Counted from the stretch's first letter, positions 43,469 through 53,367 are shown. The stretch: 64,000 nucleotides of DNA from Povalibacter uvarum (GCF_014202975.1 NZ_JACHHZ010000007.1:13913-77912), one strand, 5' to 3'. Numbers and translations: made by a program. The notes: generated by a model not told the origin, from the letters alone.

Positions 43469-44071
43469 CTACGCTGATCGAATGATGGGCGTACGCGCGC
43501 GCCGCCGATTCGCGAAGAGAAGCAGGGCGACCCCAATGCTCATCATCGAGAAGAGGCCTGGCTCAGGTATCTTCGCTGCTCCTCTGCGCACGTGTCGCAC
43601 CGTGATATCGGCAACGAGGTTGAAGCTCATCGGGACGATGTCGTCTGTCGCAGCGTTGATCAGCAACGTGCCGGTCTTGACCCCAAACTGCGAGTCGCCC
43701 TCCGTCGAGATGACCATGTCCCTGTAGAGGTAGTCGAGAGGCAGTCCCACCATCTGCATGCCTTGGGCGTATCCGACCAGATCGTTCGGATAAGACACCG
43801 GACTCCAGATCGGAGATGCAAGAAAGCTCACGCCGCTGACTGAGAGGAACAGGCCCGCGCCACGCGGTTCGACGGGTCCAAAGATCGAGCCGGGAGTCGC
43901 GACCTCGCGGATTCCGAACCACCCCAGGACCGGATCACCGACGGTGAATGGCGTTGCAGCTCCGGACTCGGTCACCGACACCAGGGAGCCGGAAATTTCC
44001 CAGATGGAAACGGGCTTCGCGAACAACTGTCCGGAAGTGAACAGGAGAGAGAGCAGGACTAGCGCGCGCAT
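43469..44071 (-). CDS. PEP-CTERM sorted secreted protein
   Basis: The 200-residue protein has a signal peptide (MRALVLLSLLFTSGQLFA) and the PEP-CTERM tripartite tail: PEPG, then a hydrophobic span (LFSMMSIGVALLLFA) and a basic end (NRRRAR). Exosortase would cut this tail on the cell surface; no exosortase gene is in the window. The mature region is beta-rich with no known domain. GGAGAG before 44071 supports the start. Confidence 0.85.
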   Translation of the reverse strand: MRALVLLSLLFTSGQLFAKPVSIWEISGSLVSVTESGAATPFTVGDPVLGWFGIREVATPGSIFGPVEPRGAGLFLSVSGVSFLASPIWSPVSYPNDLVGYAQGMQMVGLPLDYLYRDMVISTEGDSQFGVKTGTLLINAATDDIVPMSFNLVADITVRHVRRGAAKIPEPGLFSMMSIGVALLLFANRRRARTPIIRSA

Positions 44072-44299
44072 GGGACTCTCCAGTGGTGGAGAAAGCGGGC
44101 AGATTGCCGGCCGAAGTATTCAGGTGGACGGCAATGGAGACGATGCAAGCGGTGCGCCAGAAGGAACAGTCGAACAACAATCAATCAGTTGACGGAGCAA
44201 CGGACTGGTGGCGCGACGCGTCATGCAAGGGTCTTCGACGCTTGGTTTCACCTACGGTGACGACGCGCGTGCACCTGATCGCGGCGGTTGGCGAGAATG

Positions 44300-45181
44300 C
44301 TAGGTCGGTGCGGTGCGATTCTTCAGCGTGTCCTCGATCTGCACAAGAACTCGCTCGATCGCCACCTCTTCGGTGCGGGTGCGAGTGCGCTTCAGCCGGC
44401 CGCGAAGCTGGTTGCTCAACGTGGTCAGATGCTCGGTCGAAGATGTGGTCGGATCGAAGGCCAGCAGCGCTCCGGCCACCTGTTCGTCGCTGATCTCGTG
44501 TTCATTCTGCGTGGTCGAACGGGTCAGCTTCTCGGAGGTCGCGGCTGCGACGCCGCTGATGATGCCGTCGAACTTCCGCCTGAGGCCCTCCACTTCCATG
44601 GTGAGGTACTCCAGCTTGTCACCGCTGGATGTTGTCGGACGCGCGCCATCTCCGCCGAACTGTGCACGCAGGCCAAAGTACCTCCACAACGCGTTGCCCT
44701 CTTTTGACTGCTCGACGCTCGTCCTGATATGGGCCGCAAGTGTCTCGATCTCACGCTTGATCGTCCATGGCGTGAGATCACTCCGGTAGACATGGTAGTT
44801 CACGATTCCCGCGTCAAACGGAATGGAAGATTCCGTGATGTCGTCGACCACGAAACACAGCGGCTGGTTCAGAGCCGTACGCAGTCCCATCTCGAAGAAT
44901 ACGTTCGGGTTCAATCCGGACATGTCACACAGCACCAGATCGCTCTTGACGATCTTGTCGACGATCGATGCATGAACCAGATTGGCACCCGTCGCGATCG
45001 GCGACACCATCGCCATCCCGGCAATCTCTATGGCGGGCTGGAACAGGTGCGACAGCACGTGAGAGAAATGCTCCTCATCGCCTCTATAGGCATCAAGGGA
45101 CCCGTCGGGGGTCGTGATAGGCATAGCGACGAAACACTGCCGCCTGCCATGATTCACGTCCGGATTGCTGGCATTGCGCAC
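44300..45181 (-). CDS. Nucleoside 2-deoxyribosyltransferase-like protein, partner of a Lon-like ATPase
   Basis: The 293-residue protein has an N-terminal Rossmann-like domain of the deoxyribosyltransferase/TIR-neighbour group: FVAMPI (17-22), SPIATGANLVHASIVDKI (60-77), then SDLVLCDMSGLNPNVFFE (80-97). Glu97 sits where such enzymes carry their catalytic Glu. The C-terminal half is helical (LEYLTMEVEGLRRKFDG, LTTLSNQLRGRLKRT). It starts with GTG (45181) five bases after the stop of the Lon-like gene, so coupling is certain in layout. Related domains act as nucleotide-degrading effectors in phage defence; that role here is inference. Confidence 0.75.
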   Translation of the reverse strand: MRNASNPDVNHGRRQCFVAMPITTPDGSLDAYRGDEEHFSHVLSHLFQPAIEIAGMAMVSPIATGANLVHASIVDKIVKSDLVLCDMSGLNPNVFFEMGLRTALNQPLCFVVDDITESSIPFDAGIVNYHVYRSDLTPWTIKREIETLAAHIRTSVEQSKEGNALWRYFGLRAQFGGDGARPTTSSGDKLEYLTMEVEGLRRKFDGIISGVAAATSEKLTRSTTQNEHEISDEQVAGALLAFDPTTSSTEHLTTLSNQLRGRLKRTRTRTEEVAIERVLVQIEDTLKNRTAPT

Positions 45182-45186
45182 GTCGT

Positions 45187-47565
45187 CTACTCCGCAGGGT
45201 GTGACATCCGCGAGGATGTGCCGAACAAGACGTCGACCGCCTCATCCACCGATGCGACGAAGCGAAATTTCAGGCCGTTGGAAATTCGATGCGGCAGTCT
45301 GGCCACTTCCGCTTCGTGACTGCGTGGCACGATCACTTCCTCGAGTCGCTGCCGTTGTGCAGCTGCCATGCGGACCGTGAAATCGTGACAGCCTCCGACC
45401 TCGCCATGCAGATCGACTGTACCCACAACACCGCTTCGCTGCGGAGCCACGGTGCCGATCAGCGCGGAGATCAGCGACAGGCAGATGGCGAGGTCCAGAT
45501 TGGGCGTGTCGTCCGTGGAGATGCTTGCATCGATGTGAACGTGCACATCGGAGTTGTGCAGGCCCTCGGGATCGAAACCCAGTCGCTGTGCCCGATGTCG
45601 CACCAGCGACATCGCAACGTGCATGCGTTCGGTCACTACGCTGTCGTTGGATCCCGAGACTACGAGCTTGCCCCGGCCGCGAAAGCGTATTGAATCGATT
45701 GGCACGATCCGCGCACCGCCGGCATCGAAGGCAATCGCATTGACACGCCCGACCTGTGCCGTTGGCACACCCATGCTCGGAGGGACGCGTGGTGCGCCGA
45801 GCAGGGAATCCAGTGTGTCCGTGGTGATGTGTATGGTCTTCTGCGATGCGCCACTGACCGACAGCAGCACAGCACAACGTCGACAGATCCGCTCGAGGTG
45901 CCGCGCCAGTTCGCGCACGCCAGCCTCTTGCGTGTAGCGCTCGATCAGCTGCTCCAGCGCAGCTTCATCGATCTCGACACGGCCCTTGAGCCCGTGGCTC
46001 TCGAGCATCCGGCCCAGGATGTAGTCACGGGCAATCGCCAGCTTCTCGTCCGCCGAATAGCCCCAGAAGGTGAGCACACGCATCCGCGATCGAAGCGGCG
46101 GATAGATGGCGCGAGCATTGTTCGCAGTAGCAACAAACAAGACCTGCGAAAGATCGAGCGTTACACCCAGGTACTCATCGACGTAGTGACGATTCAGCAT
46201 CGGATCGAGTGCCTGCAGGAGTGCCGCGCCGACATTCCCGCGGTATGAATCGCTGCTTACCTTGTCGATCTCGTCAAGAAGGATGACCGGCGCAAGCATG
46301 CCCGCTGCCTGCAACGCCGTCGTGAGCATGCCCGGCTCGCTGCCGATGTAGGTCCTGCGATGGCCTCGAATGAACGAAGGATCCATCGCTCCGGCAAGGG
46401 ATATCGTCTGCAATGGGCGATCGAGCGAGTTGGCGATGGCCTGGGCAAGGCTTGTCTTGCCGACGCCTGGCGGCCCAACGAGGCAGAGCGTTTGCGCGCT
46501 CCGGTCGGTTGTGCTGCGCGCGGTCAGGTTGCGAACGGAGAGCTCCTCGACGATCCAGTCCGCAACCTCGTCCGCCCCGAAATGCAGGCTGTCCAAGGTT
46601 GCGCGAACGGCCGCGATGTCGGGAGGAGTCTTCACATACGACGTCCACGGCAGCGCGGCGATGTGTTGCAGGAGTTTGAAGCCGACCGCGTACTCGGCCG
46701 CGGACTCGGACTGCCGCTCCAGCTGTGCATGAGTCTTTCGCACCAGATCCCGCACGGCCTGCGGCAGGGCAAGGCGGTCCAGTCGGCTGCGAATCTCGAC
46801 GAGGTCGCTTTCTTCCGCCTTGCCCTGGCCGAGCTCCGCCCGGATGGCTTTGAGCTGCTCGGTCAGGTAGTACTCGCGTTGCGAAGCGTCCATCTGACGT
46901 TTCACTCTCCCCTTGATCTGACGCTCCAGTCCCGTCATCGCCTGCTTCTCGCGCAAGAGTGCGGCAAGCAGCGCAAGCTGCTCATTCACATCCTGTGCCT
47001 CGAGCAGCCGGATCTGTTCGTCGTGCGTCGCGCTCGCGTGAGTTGAAATGAGGTTCGCGAAGACAATTGCATCGTGCGCGCCCTCGATCTGCTCCACGAT
47101 GCCCGCGGCAATTTTTTCGTTCTCTTCGCTGAACTCACCCCATAGCTCGCGTACTTCTGCGAGCACAGCCGGATTGGCGACGCCGCTTTCGACGATCGGA
47201 GTTACACGACCGCGCACGTAGGGCTCAGTGCGCGTGAAATCATCAACCCTGACCCGGGAGATCCCGCGCAGGATCGCTGTTCGCGCGCCATCGCTGCCTT
47301 GTGTGAGGCTGACGATGTGCGCGACGACTCCGATCGGAGAGATATCCGACAGACCGGGCTCCTCGATCTCGGCCACCAGCTGCGTGGCGACGACGACGGG
47401 TGTCCGCACTTCGCTGCCCAGTGCTTCCAGCAGGGCCAATGTCCGCTTTCGGCCGAGGTCGAATGACCGCTCGGTGCCTGGGAAGACGACCGCATCGCGC
47501 AGGAACAGGAAAGCCAACTCGCCGCTCAGATCCGGCGAAGTTTCCGACGACTGCGGATTGCCCAT
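45187..47565 (-). CDS. Lon-like AAA+ protein with a degenerate protease site
   Basis: The 792-residue protein has full Lon architecture: N-terminal LON domain (about 17-205), helical linker, AAA+ module (Walker A GPPGVGKT 364-371, Walker B VILLDEID 427-434, GHRRTYIGSEPG) and C-terminal Lon protease fold. Aligned without gaps to E. coli Lon, the DGPSAG block reads DTPNLD, so the catalytic Ser is Asn689, and GGLKEK aligns with CHDFTV-type sequence, so the catalytic Lys is Thr730. ATPase and unfolding should remain, proteolysis should not. The ATG at 47565 has GAGG upstream. It is followed 5 bases on by the deoxyribosyltransferase-like gene. Confidence 0.88.
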   Translation of the reverse strand: MGNPQSSETSPDLSGELAFLFLRDAVVFPGTERSFDLGRKRTLALLEALGSEVRTPVVVATQLVAEIEEPGLSDISPIGVVAHIVSLTQGSDGARTAILRGISRVRVDDFTRTEPYVRGRVTPIVESGVANPAVLAEVRELWGEFSEENEKIAAGIVEQIEGAHDAIVFANLISTHASATHDEQIRLLEAQDVNEQLALLAALLREKQAMTGLERQIKGRVKRQMDASQREYYLTEQLKAIRAELGQGKAEESDLVEIRSRLDRLALPQAVRDLVRKTHAQLERQSESAAEYAVGFKLLQHIAALPWTSYVKTPPDIAAVRATLDSLHFGADEVADWIVEELSVRNLTARSTTDRSAQTLCLVGPPGVGKTSLAQAIANSLDRPLQTISLAGAMDPSFIRGHRRTYIGSEPGMLTTALQAAGMLAPVILLDEIDKVSSDSYRGNVGAALLQALDPMLNRHYVDEYLGVTLDLSQVLFVATANNARAIYPPLRSRMRVLTFWGYSADEKLAIARDYILGRMLESHGLKGRVEIDEAALEQLIERYTQEAGVRELARHLERICRRCAVLLSVSGASQKTIHITTDTLDSLLGAPRVPPSMGVPTAQVGRVNAIAFDAGGARIVPIDSIRFRGRGKLVVSGSNDSVVTERMHVAMSLVRHRAQRLGFDPEGLHNSDVHVHIDASISTDDTPNLDLAICLSLISALIGTVAPQRSGVVGTVDLHGEVGGCHDFTVRMAAAQRQRLEEVIVPRSHEAEVARLPHRISNGLKFRFVASVDEAVDVLFGTSSRMSHPAE

Positions 47566-47837
47566 TCGCACCTCGGCGATTCGACGTCGGGTCACCACCA
47601 GGTGTCCGACCCAGCGGCTTCTAGTTTTAAGAGCCTCGGTCCTGGAACTGAGGAAAGCGTGCTCCCGCGGAGCTGGGTTCGTCAACCACCAACAGCGGCA
47701 GCCCGGGCTCGAATCACACCGCTGAAACTTGCCAACCCGAGGAACCGATGACAATGTTCTTGGGCAAGCACGCTCGGCGTGCCAATCCGTGCCGCGATTT
47801 CCTGTACCAGCACGACACCCGCTTCCAAGGAGAACAA

Positions 47838-48116
47838 GTGAGTGGCCTGACGTTCATGGTGCTTGCGCTTGGTATCGGCTTCGTCCTGTTCATGCTCAGA
47901 CGCACCACCGGGTCCACCGGGGGACGCCTGTTGACCACGTTGGTCTTCTTCGTATCGTTCTTCGTTTTCGGGGCAACCTTTATTGGATTCGTGGCGGTGC
48001 TGATAGGCCAATCCGAGAGTGTCCGCACCGCATGGTCCACACGACTGATGTTTCTGGTGCCTTTGTCAGTTGCCTGCATTTGGGCACTCTGGCGGCTTCG
48101 AGAATGGATTCGTTGA
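47838..48116 (+). CDS. Hypothetical small three-span membrane protein
   Basis: The 92-residue product has three hydrophobic spans (LTFMVLALGIGFVLFML, LLTTLVFFVSFFVFGATFIG, LMFLVPLSVACIWAL). A GTG start at 47838 is preceded by AAGGAG (47827-47832); an ATG at 47748 gives a longer form with an unlikely polar N-terminus. It is divergent from the Lon-like gene and convergent with the LysR gene. 47566-47837 otherwise shows nothing. Confidence 0.55.
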   Translation: MSGLTFMVLALGIGFVLFMLRRTTGSTGGRLLTTLVFFVSFFVFGATFIGFVAVLIGQSESVRTAWSTRLMFLVPLSVACIWALWRLREWIR

Positions 48117-48119
48117 TCT

Positions 48120-49067
48120 TCACCCAACGACGTGAACCCGACTCCGAGCCGTCGCCGTCTGAGTCCTGCGCAGCACCGAATCCACGGACGTTTGCACTTC
48201 CGCGGCCATCCATTGCGCAAACGCCTCGATGTCGGGATCGCCCTGACGATCGCGGCGCCAGCGCAGGTAGTGCCGCTTCGTCGAGACCATCGGTTCGAAG
48301 TTGCTGACGGGAATCGCCAGTCGGCCTTCCGCAAGAGCATCGTGCGCAAGCAGCGATCGCGAAAGAGCCACACCCGCGCCATTGATCGCAGCGGACAGCA
48401 ACATCCCCATATCGCCCAGGCGCAGCTCGCCGCGTGAGCCCCGCTCTCTGTGCATCTCGAGTTTCTGCAGCCACGTGGCCCAGTTCAGCTCGCTGAATCC
48501 GTGCGAGGTCTTGTGGATCAGCGGCAGCTCGGCAAGTGCCCGCCCGGGCGCGACGCTCTTCAGCAGCGCGGGACTGCACACCGGAAAGACGTGTTCATTC
48601 GCGAGCGCGAGGTGGGTCGCGGCCTTTGGCTCATCGTGAGCGGCGAGCCAGAGGACGCGTACGTCGACTTCGGGAATCGGCGAGCGCTCGTTCTCGATCG
48701 GCACCAGTTCGAGCGTGATCTGCGGATGCGCTTCCATGAAGCGGGGCAGGCGGCCCGCGAGCCACCAGCTGCATAGCCCGCTCTCCGCGGCGACGCGCAG
48801 TCTGCGTTCACGCCGCCGGCCGAGCTGCTCGAGGCCATCGAGCGCCGACTTGAGTTGCGGCAACAGCAAGATGCCTTCCGATGTGAGCTGCAGCCCGGGA
48901 TTCGAGCGATGCAACAGGCGCACGCCGAGGAACTGCTCCAGCCGCCTGACCCGATGACTCACGGCGCTTTGTGTAATGCACAACTCGTCCGCTGCTTTGG
49001 TGAAGCTCAGATGGCGAGCCACCGCTTCGAATGCGACGAGTTCGGCAAAGGGAGGGAGACGGCGCAT
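48120..49067 (-). CDS. LysR-family transcription regulator (GcvA-like)
   Basis: The 315-residue protein has the LysR winged helix at the N-terminus (FEAVARHLSFTKAADELCIT then QSAVSHRVRRLE) and a substrate-binding effector domain with the SWWLAGRLPRF pattern of GcvA-like members. It is divergent from the SnoaL-like gene at 49208 with 140 bases between, the standard place for a LysR target. The start at 49067 lacks a strong ribosome site; 49115 is an alternative. Confidence 0.88.
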   Translation of the reverse strand: MRRLPPFAELVAFEAVARHLSFTKAADELCITQSAVSHRVRRLEQFLGVRLLHRSNPGLQLTSEGILLLPQLKSALDGLEQLGRRRERRLRVAAESGLCSWWLAGRLPRFMEAHPQITLELVPIENERSPIPEVDVRVLWLAAHDEPKAATHLALANEHVFPVCSPALLKSVAPGRALAELPLIHKTSHGFSELNWATWLQKLEMHRERGSRGELRLGDMGMLLSAAINGAGVALSRSLLAHDALAEGRLAIPVSNFEPMVSTKRHYLRWRRDRQGDPDIEAFAQWMAAEVQTSVDSVLRRTQTATARSRVHVVG

Positions 49068-49207
49068 GGGGCCATTGTGCCGCAAGCTGGCGCGGATGGC
49101 AGCGGCCATGAGCATGATCGTACGTCATGCCGCATGCCGCATGGTCATTTGCGCCGCGCGTTGCTTTGTCGACACTGGACGGTGTTCACCGAGGAAAGGA
49201 GAGCATC

Positions 49208-49705
49208 ATGTCGACGTCATCGCTGGCTCAGCACAATAAGGCCCTCCTGAGGGAGATCTTCGAAGCAGTCGGACGAGGCGACGGTCGCCTGTTCGCCTCG
49301 CATCTGGCGAATGACGCCCGGATGACGATCACGGGCGAGGGCTCCTGGTCGCAGGTGGTCGAAGGCAAGGAGCGCATTCTCGAATTCTTCCGCTACGTGC
49401 GTTCGCGCATCGCGGAGCACAGCTTCAGGACACAGGCGTTTCATTTCCTGGCGGATGACGACTGGGTGGTCGTCGAAGCGCGCGGCGATATGGTGACTCT
49501 ATCCGGCGAACCCTATCGCAATCACTACTGCCTCATGTATCGGCTCGAGGACGACCTGATCATCGAGATCAAGGAGTACCAGGACTCCCTGATGGGCGAG
49601 CGATCCCTGGGTCCTTGTCCGCCGCATCTGCGAAGCCAAGGGGCTTTCACGGCACGCGTTTCGCCACCAGCACCGACCCCTGATCTTCAATCGCAGCACT
49701 CGTGA
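49208..49705 (+). CDS. SnoaL/NTF2-like protein
   Basis: The 165-residue protein has the NTF2-like pattern: HNKALLREIFEAVGRGDG, FASHLANDARMTITGEGSWS, VEARGDMVTLSGEPYRNHYC and a following IIEIKEYQDS strand. Many relatives are small hydrolases or isomerases; the substrate is unknown. AGGAGAG at 49196-49202 supports the start. It is divergent from a LysR gene that probably controls it. Its last 20 codons overlap the 3' end of the convergent hydrolase gene. Confidence 0.8.
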   Translation: MSTSSLAQHNKALLREIFEAVGRGDGRLFASHLANDARMTITGEGSWSQVVEGKERILEFFRYVRSRIAEHSFRTQAFHFLADDDWVVVEARGDMVTLSGEPYRNHYCLMYRLEDDLIIEIKEYQDSLMGERSLGPCPPHLRSQGAFTARVSPPAPTPDLQSQHS

Positions 49706-52676
49706 CGTTGCCCGCCGCGTCGCGGATGAACTCGACTGAATCGCCGCTCGCGGGGTTCACGTAGACCCAGTCGCTTTCCGCGGCCAGCGAAGGACGTTGC
49801 GGGCCAGGCGCATCGACGACCAGGGTCGAACCTTCGACGCGACACGTGACGACGACACCGGGAAACAGCTCGTAGCGACCAGCGATAGCTTGTAGCGCGG
49901 CGGGCGCAGGAACGAATCCTTCCTGTGGCATCTGGCGCAGAGTCCATGCGGCAGCGGCTTGTTCATCGCGCGGCACGGTCAAGCGATCTCGCGTGCGCCA
50001 CGTCGCGTCGAAGAGGCCGGATGCGACGCTGCTGACCACGGGGTCCAACGTACCCGGTGGCGCGCGTCGCCCATCCTGGATGATCCAGTCGAACTGCGTG
50101 AGCGGATTTCCCCGCACGAAATGGACGAGCTGCGGCCGCCAGAAGTACATGCCGGCGGTGGAAGTCGGTGCTACGACGTATACGTAACGGTCTGAGGCGG
50201 CTGGGCTCGGGTAGACAGCCTGCAGGACTGCGTCTTTCGCGTGCCATTCGCGGCCGTCTACTTTGATGCCTTTCGCGGACGTGGCGAACGGGAGTTTGCT
50301 GGCGAAGCGCCGCGTGACCGCATTGGCGTCGCTGCCGCCGATCAGGAGCAGCGAGTACTTCTGCTCCTCAGCGGAGGTGACCTGAGTGTCGTCAAGCATT
50401 CGCAGTGGCTTGTGTTGCCAGCTTTGCCACTGGTCTGCCAATCGTTGCGCGCGTTCTCGAATGAGCGCGCGCATGCGGGCATCGCTTGATGTGGTGCCAA
50501 CCACGATTGCGAACGGAGTAGCGAGGACGGCGGGCAAAGGTCCTTCGAGGCCGGCACGTTTGCGCAGGGCGGGGGACTTGATCTGCGCTCCCAGCACGAC
50601 GGCAGACGTACCGTCCGTGAGCTTCTGGCGCTCACCGTTCCAGACAATCTGCAATGTTGATTCCGATCCGCGCAGCTTCTGCGGCAGGGCGATGCGGAAC
50701 GTCGCGACGTTGGTCGTATCGACGCTGACGATACCGGGCTCGGTCACCTCGGCGAAGACGCGAATGATCTCGCCCGGCTGCTCCGATGCGAGAACTTCCA
50801 GCCAGTAGGCGGATGCGCCCGCGAGGTCTGTGGCCCGGATACGCACTGTGCGTGGATCCGAGACACGCGAGTGCTTCAGAAGCCAGTCTGCGATCGCTCC
50901 TTGCTGTTCGAGGTCTTCATGCGCCCAGCCTGGCATTTCGTGGTAGCGCACGTCGTACCCCCAGCGCTGCAGCAGGCGTACCGCGTGCCGCGAATTCTCG
51001 ACGCTGACAGCCTCATCGGCGTCACCATGGATGATCAGCAGCGGCACGTGCTGGAGATTCTCGGCATTGGCAAACGAACTTGCGCGCTCGAAGCCGTAGG
51101 CTTGCCACGCCGTCGTCGGTGCGGGTGCGAGAGCCGGTCCGCTCACGTTGGTGATCCGAAAGTCCCAGCCCCCATAGACCGGCGCGACTGCAGCGAAGCG
51201 ATCCGGATGCCGGGTGGCGATCGCCCAGGTGCCATGCCCACCCATGGACTCGCCCGTGAGATAGACGCGGTCAGGATCGACAGAGAACTGGCGACTTGCC
51301 TCTTCGAGGCAGCGCAAGACATCGCGGTCGCCGATGCCGAGGTACTGAGCATTGCCGCGCCCGTGCGGCTCTACCACGATCGTTTCGCGGGTCTGTGCAA
51401 TGCCGTGATGTCGCTGGTCGACGCTCCACCAGTCGAAGTATTCGGGATTGGCCGGATTGAAGCCGTGCAGTGAAATGATCAGTGGCCAGGCTCTGCCGCG
51501 CGAATAGCCGGACGGCAGATACGCGCGGCAGTACTGCGTCGAGTTGTCGACTTCGTCGCGATAAGCAATTCGTACGAAGCCATCGCTTCTGACGCGCCCC
51601 TGTTTGCCCTGCGCTTCGAGTTCGACCTCTTCGAACTCCATCAGTGGGGAGTGCACGAGCCGCCAGTGAGGGGCGATGGCCTGATTCTCTGAGCCGCCGA
51701 GCCGATCGAGCGCCATCGCAGACAGCATTCGCAGCGTGTCGCCGGCAGAAGTGTCGGGTGCCTTTGCGGCCGTCGATTGCAATCTTTTCACTGCGGCAGC
51801 CGCATCACCCTTGAACCAAGGCAGGTACTGAACGCGGCTCGTGCTCCATGCATCCGACGTGGCCACGCGGATTTCGTATGCACCATCCCGCCAGTTCGTC
51901 GTGTCGAAGGTTGCCGCTTGCCCACGCGAGCGCGTCTGCTCCGCGATTACGGTACCTCCGGCAGCGATGACCTTGAGCTGTACCGGCGCCCCGCGTGTCT
52001 CCGCGACGTGTGTGCGCACGAGCAACGTGCCTGGCTGCGAGTCATCGAGAGAAGGTGACACCTCGTCGATTCGTTGCAGCACCGCACCTGTTGGGACGGG
52101 GCGCAGCGTGAAAAGAGCCGGTCCGGCTTGTGACTGCTGGAATCGCAATACGATGCGATTGCTCCCGGCCCGCAGTCGAACCGCGACACGATCCTGATCC
52201 GGCGTAAACGCCGCGGGACTGCTGCGTTCGTGGACCTGCTCTCCATTGACCCACAGCGCATAGGGCAGCGCGCTGCCGATCGCGAGGTCCAACGAGCCGT
52301 CTGTCTTACTGGTGAGATCGCAGGCCATGAATGTCACGTGGCCGGCCGCCATGCCCGGCAGTGCATTCACATCGATGACGTTCGACCATGACACCTGGGG
52401 CAACCAGCGTACCGACTGTTGGTCTGGCGCAAGCGGCATGCCGACCCCGACGTCGAATCGCGCCGGGTCGATTCGCTGCGCAGCCTCCGGCGAGACGGGG
52501 CCTGCGATCAGCCACTGGCGCTGGAACCGCACGGCGCCCCTCGTCCACAGTTCGCGCAGGGGCGCATCGAAACTGTCAGGTGGCAATGGTTGCGAAGCTG
52601 CGTCTACCCTGGGAGCCGGCAGCGCCACCACGAGACTCAGCAGCAGTGCGGGTCCACGCCAGAGGGTGAATGACAT
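49647..52676 (-). CDS. Large secreted alpha/beta hydrolase (S9/esterase type)
   Basis: The 1009-residue protein has a signal peptide (MSFTLWRGPALLLSLVVALPAPRVDA cut near AA-SQP), N-terminal beta domains that include a carbohydrate-binding-like module, and an alpha/beta hydrolase core. Ser in GESMGG (near residue 475), Asp in HGDADEAV (near 552) and His in GWAHED (near 584) form the triad. C-terminal beta modules include a DUF3471-like end (IAGRYELFPGVVV). It may cleave a polyester, peptide or esterified sugar. The 3' end overlaps the convergent SnoaL-like gene by 59 bases. Confidence 0.82.
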   Translation of the reverse strand: MSFTLWRGPALLLSLVVALPAPRVDAASQPLPPDSFDAPLRELWTRGAVRFQRQWLIAGPVSPEAAQRIDPARFDVGVGMPLAPDQQSVRWLPQVSWSNVIDVNALPGMAAGHVTFMACDLTSKTDGSLDLAIGSALPYALWVNGEQVHERSSPAAFTPDQDRVAVRLRAGSNRIVLRFQQSQAGPALFTLRPVPTGAVLQRIDEVSPSLDDSQPGTLLVRTHVAETRGAPVQLKVIAAGGTVIAEQTRSRGQAATFDTTNWRDGAYEIRVATSDAWSTSRVQYLPWFKGDAAAAVKRLQSTAAKAPDTSAGDTLRMLSAMALDRLGGSENQAIAPHWRLVHSPLMEFEEVELEAQGKQGRVRSDGFVRIAYRDEVDNSTQYCRAYLPSGYSRGRAWPLIISLHGFNPANPEYFDWWSVDQRHHGIAQTRETIVVEPHGRGNAQYLGIGDRDVLRCLEEASRQFSVDPDRVYLTGESMGGHGTWAIATRHPDRFAAVAPVYGGWDFRITNVSGPALAPAPTTAWQAYGFERASSFANAENLQHVPLLIIHGDADEAVSVENSRHAVRLLQRWGYDVRYHEMPGWAHEDLEQQGAIADWLLKHSRVSDPRTVRIRATDLAGASAYWLEVLASEQPGEIIRVFAEVTEPGIVSVDTTNVATFRIALPQKLRGSESTLQIVWNGERQKLTDGTSAVVLGAQIKSPALRKRAGLEGPLPAVLATPFAIVVGTTSSDARMRALIRERAQRLADQWQSWQHKPLRMLDDTQVTSAEEQKYSLLLIGGSDANAVTRRFASKLPFATSAKGIKVDGREWHAKDAVLQAVYPSPAASDRYVYVVAPTSTAGMYFWRPQLVHFVRGNPLTQFDWIIQDGRRAPPGTLDPVVSSVASGLFDATWRTRDRLTVPRDEQAAAAWTLRQMPQEGFVPAPAALQAIAGRYELFPGVVVTCRVEGSTLVVDAPGPQRPSLAAESDWVYVNPASGDSVEFIRDAAGNVTSAAIEDQGSVLVAKRVP

Positions 52677-52753
52677 CGGTGGCCAGCCTTTATCGGGTGT
52701 GAACGATTGGGACGCGGGGCCGCGGGAAAGGGTTGCACATCCGCAGTGCCATC

Positions 52754-53212
52754 CTAGCGACAACGCTTGCGCGCCAGGGCGATCACCTTGTCAATCAGAT
52801 CATTGGTACGCAGCCAGACTGAGTTGAACACAAGGTTGGGGTCGCGTTGGGTGGGCGCAAGCGCCTCGAGTATCGCCCGATCGAGATCCTGGTGCGCATC
52901 GACCACCGACCGTGCATCGGTCGCGTCGAACAACATGCGGACACGTGTCACATCTGTCCTCAGGTCGGCTCGAGCGGACTTCCAGCTCGTCTCCATCGCG
53001 GCGATTTCCTCCGCCGTGAATTCATGGAGCTGGAGATGATCGGCCTGCTGCATCATGAATCGGGAGCGGACGATCTCCGCCGTCGAGACGATTCGCAGCA
53101 GTGTTTCGTAGCGATCCAGCCACAGGCATTCCCGGCGTGACTTCAGCAGCGCGAAGTAGGTACCGAAGAGCGCTCCGACGAACGCGACCAGCAGCGGTAT
53201 GACGTTGGCCAC
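52754..53212 (-). CDS. Hypothetical membrane-anchored helical protein
   Basis: The 152-residue product has one N-terminal transmembrane segment (VIPLLVAFVGALFGTYFALL) followed by an all-helical cytoplasmic region. A GTG start at 53212 is preceded on its strand by AAGGAGAGG, better than the ATG at 53257. No family recognised. It lies 77 bases upstream of the large hydrolase gene on the same strand. Confidence 0.6.
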   Translation of the reverse strand: MANVIPLLVAFVGALFGTYFALLKSRRECLWLDRYETLLRIVSTAEIVRSRFMMQQADHLQLHEFTAEEIAAMETSWKSARADLRTDVTRVRMLFDATDARSVVDAHQDLDRAILEALAPTQRDPNLVFNSVWLRTNDLIDKVIALARKRCR

Positions 53213-53367
53213 CGACCTCTCCTTGTCCGCAGCTCGTGACCGACGGGTCCAGGGCATGACCCGCCATTCGGGCTGGTTGAGTCGACCCAGTGTCTGAGTG
53301 CGCGCTCATACTACCTCGTTGCGTGGGTACTCCCGGTTCTGTTCGCACGGAACGCTGGTGAGCGACC

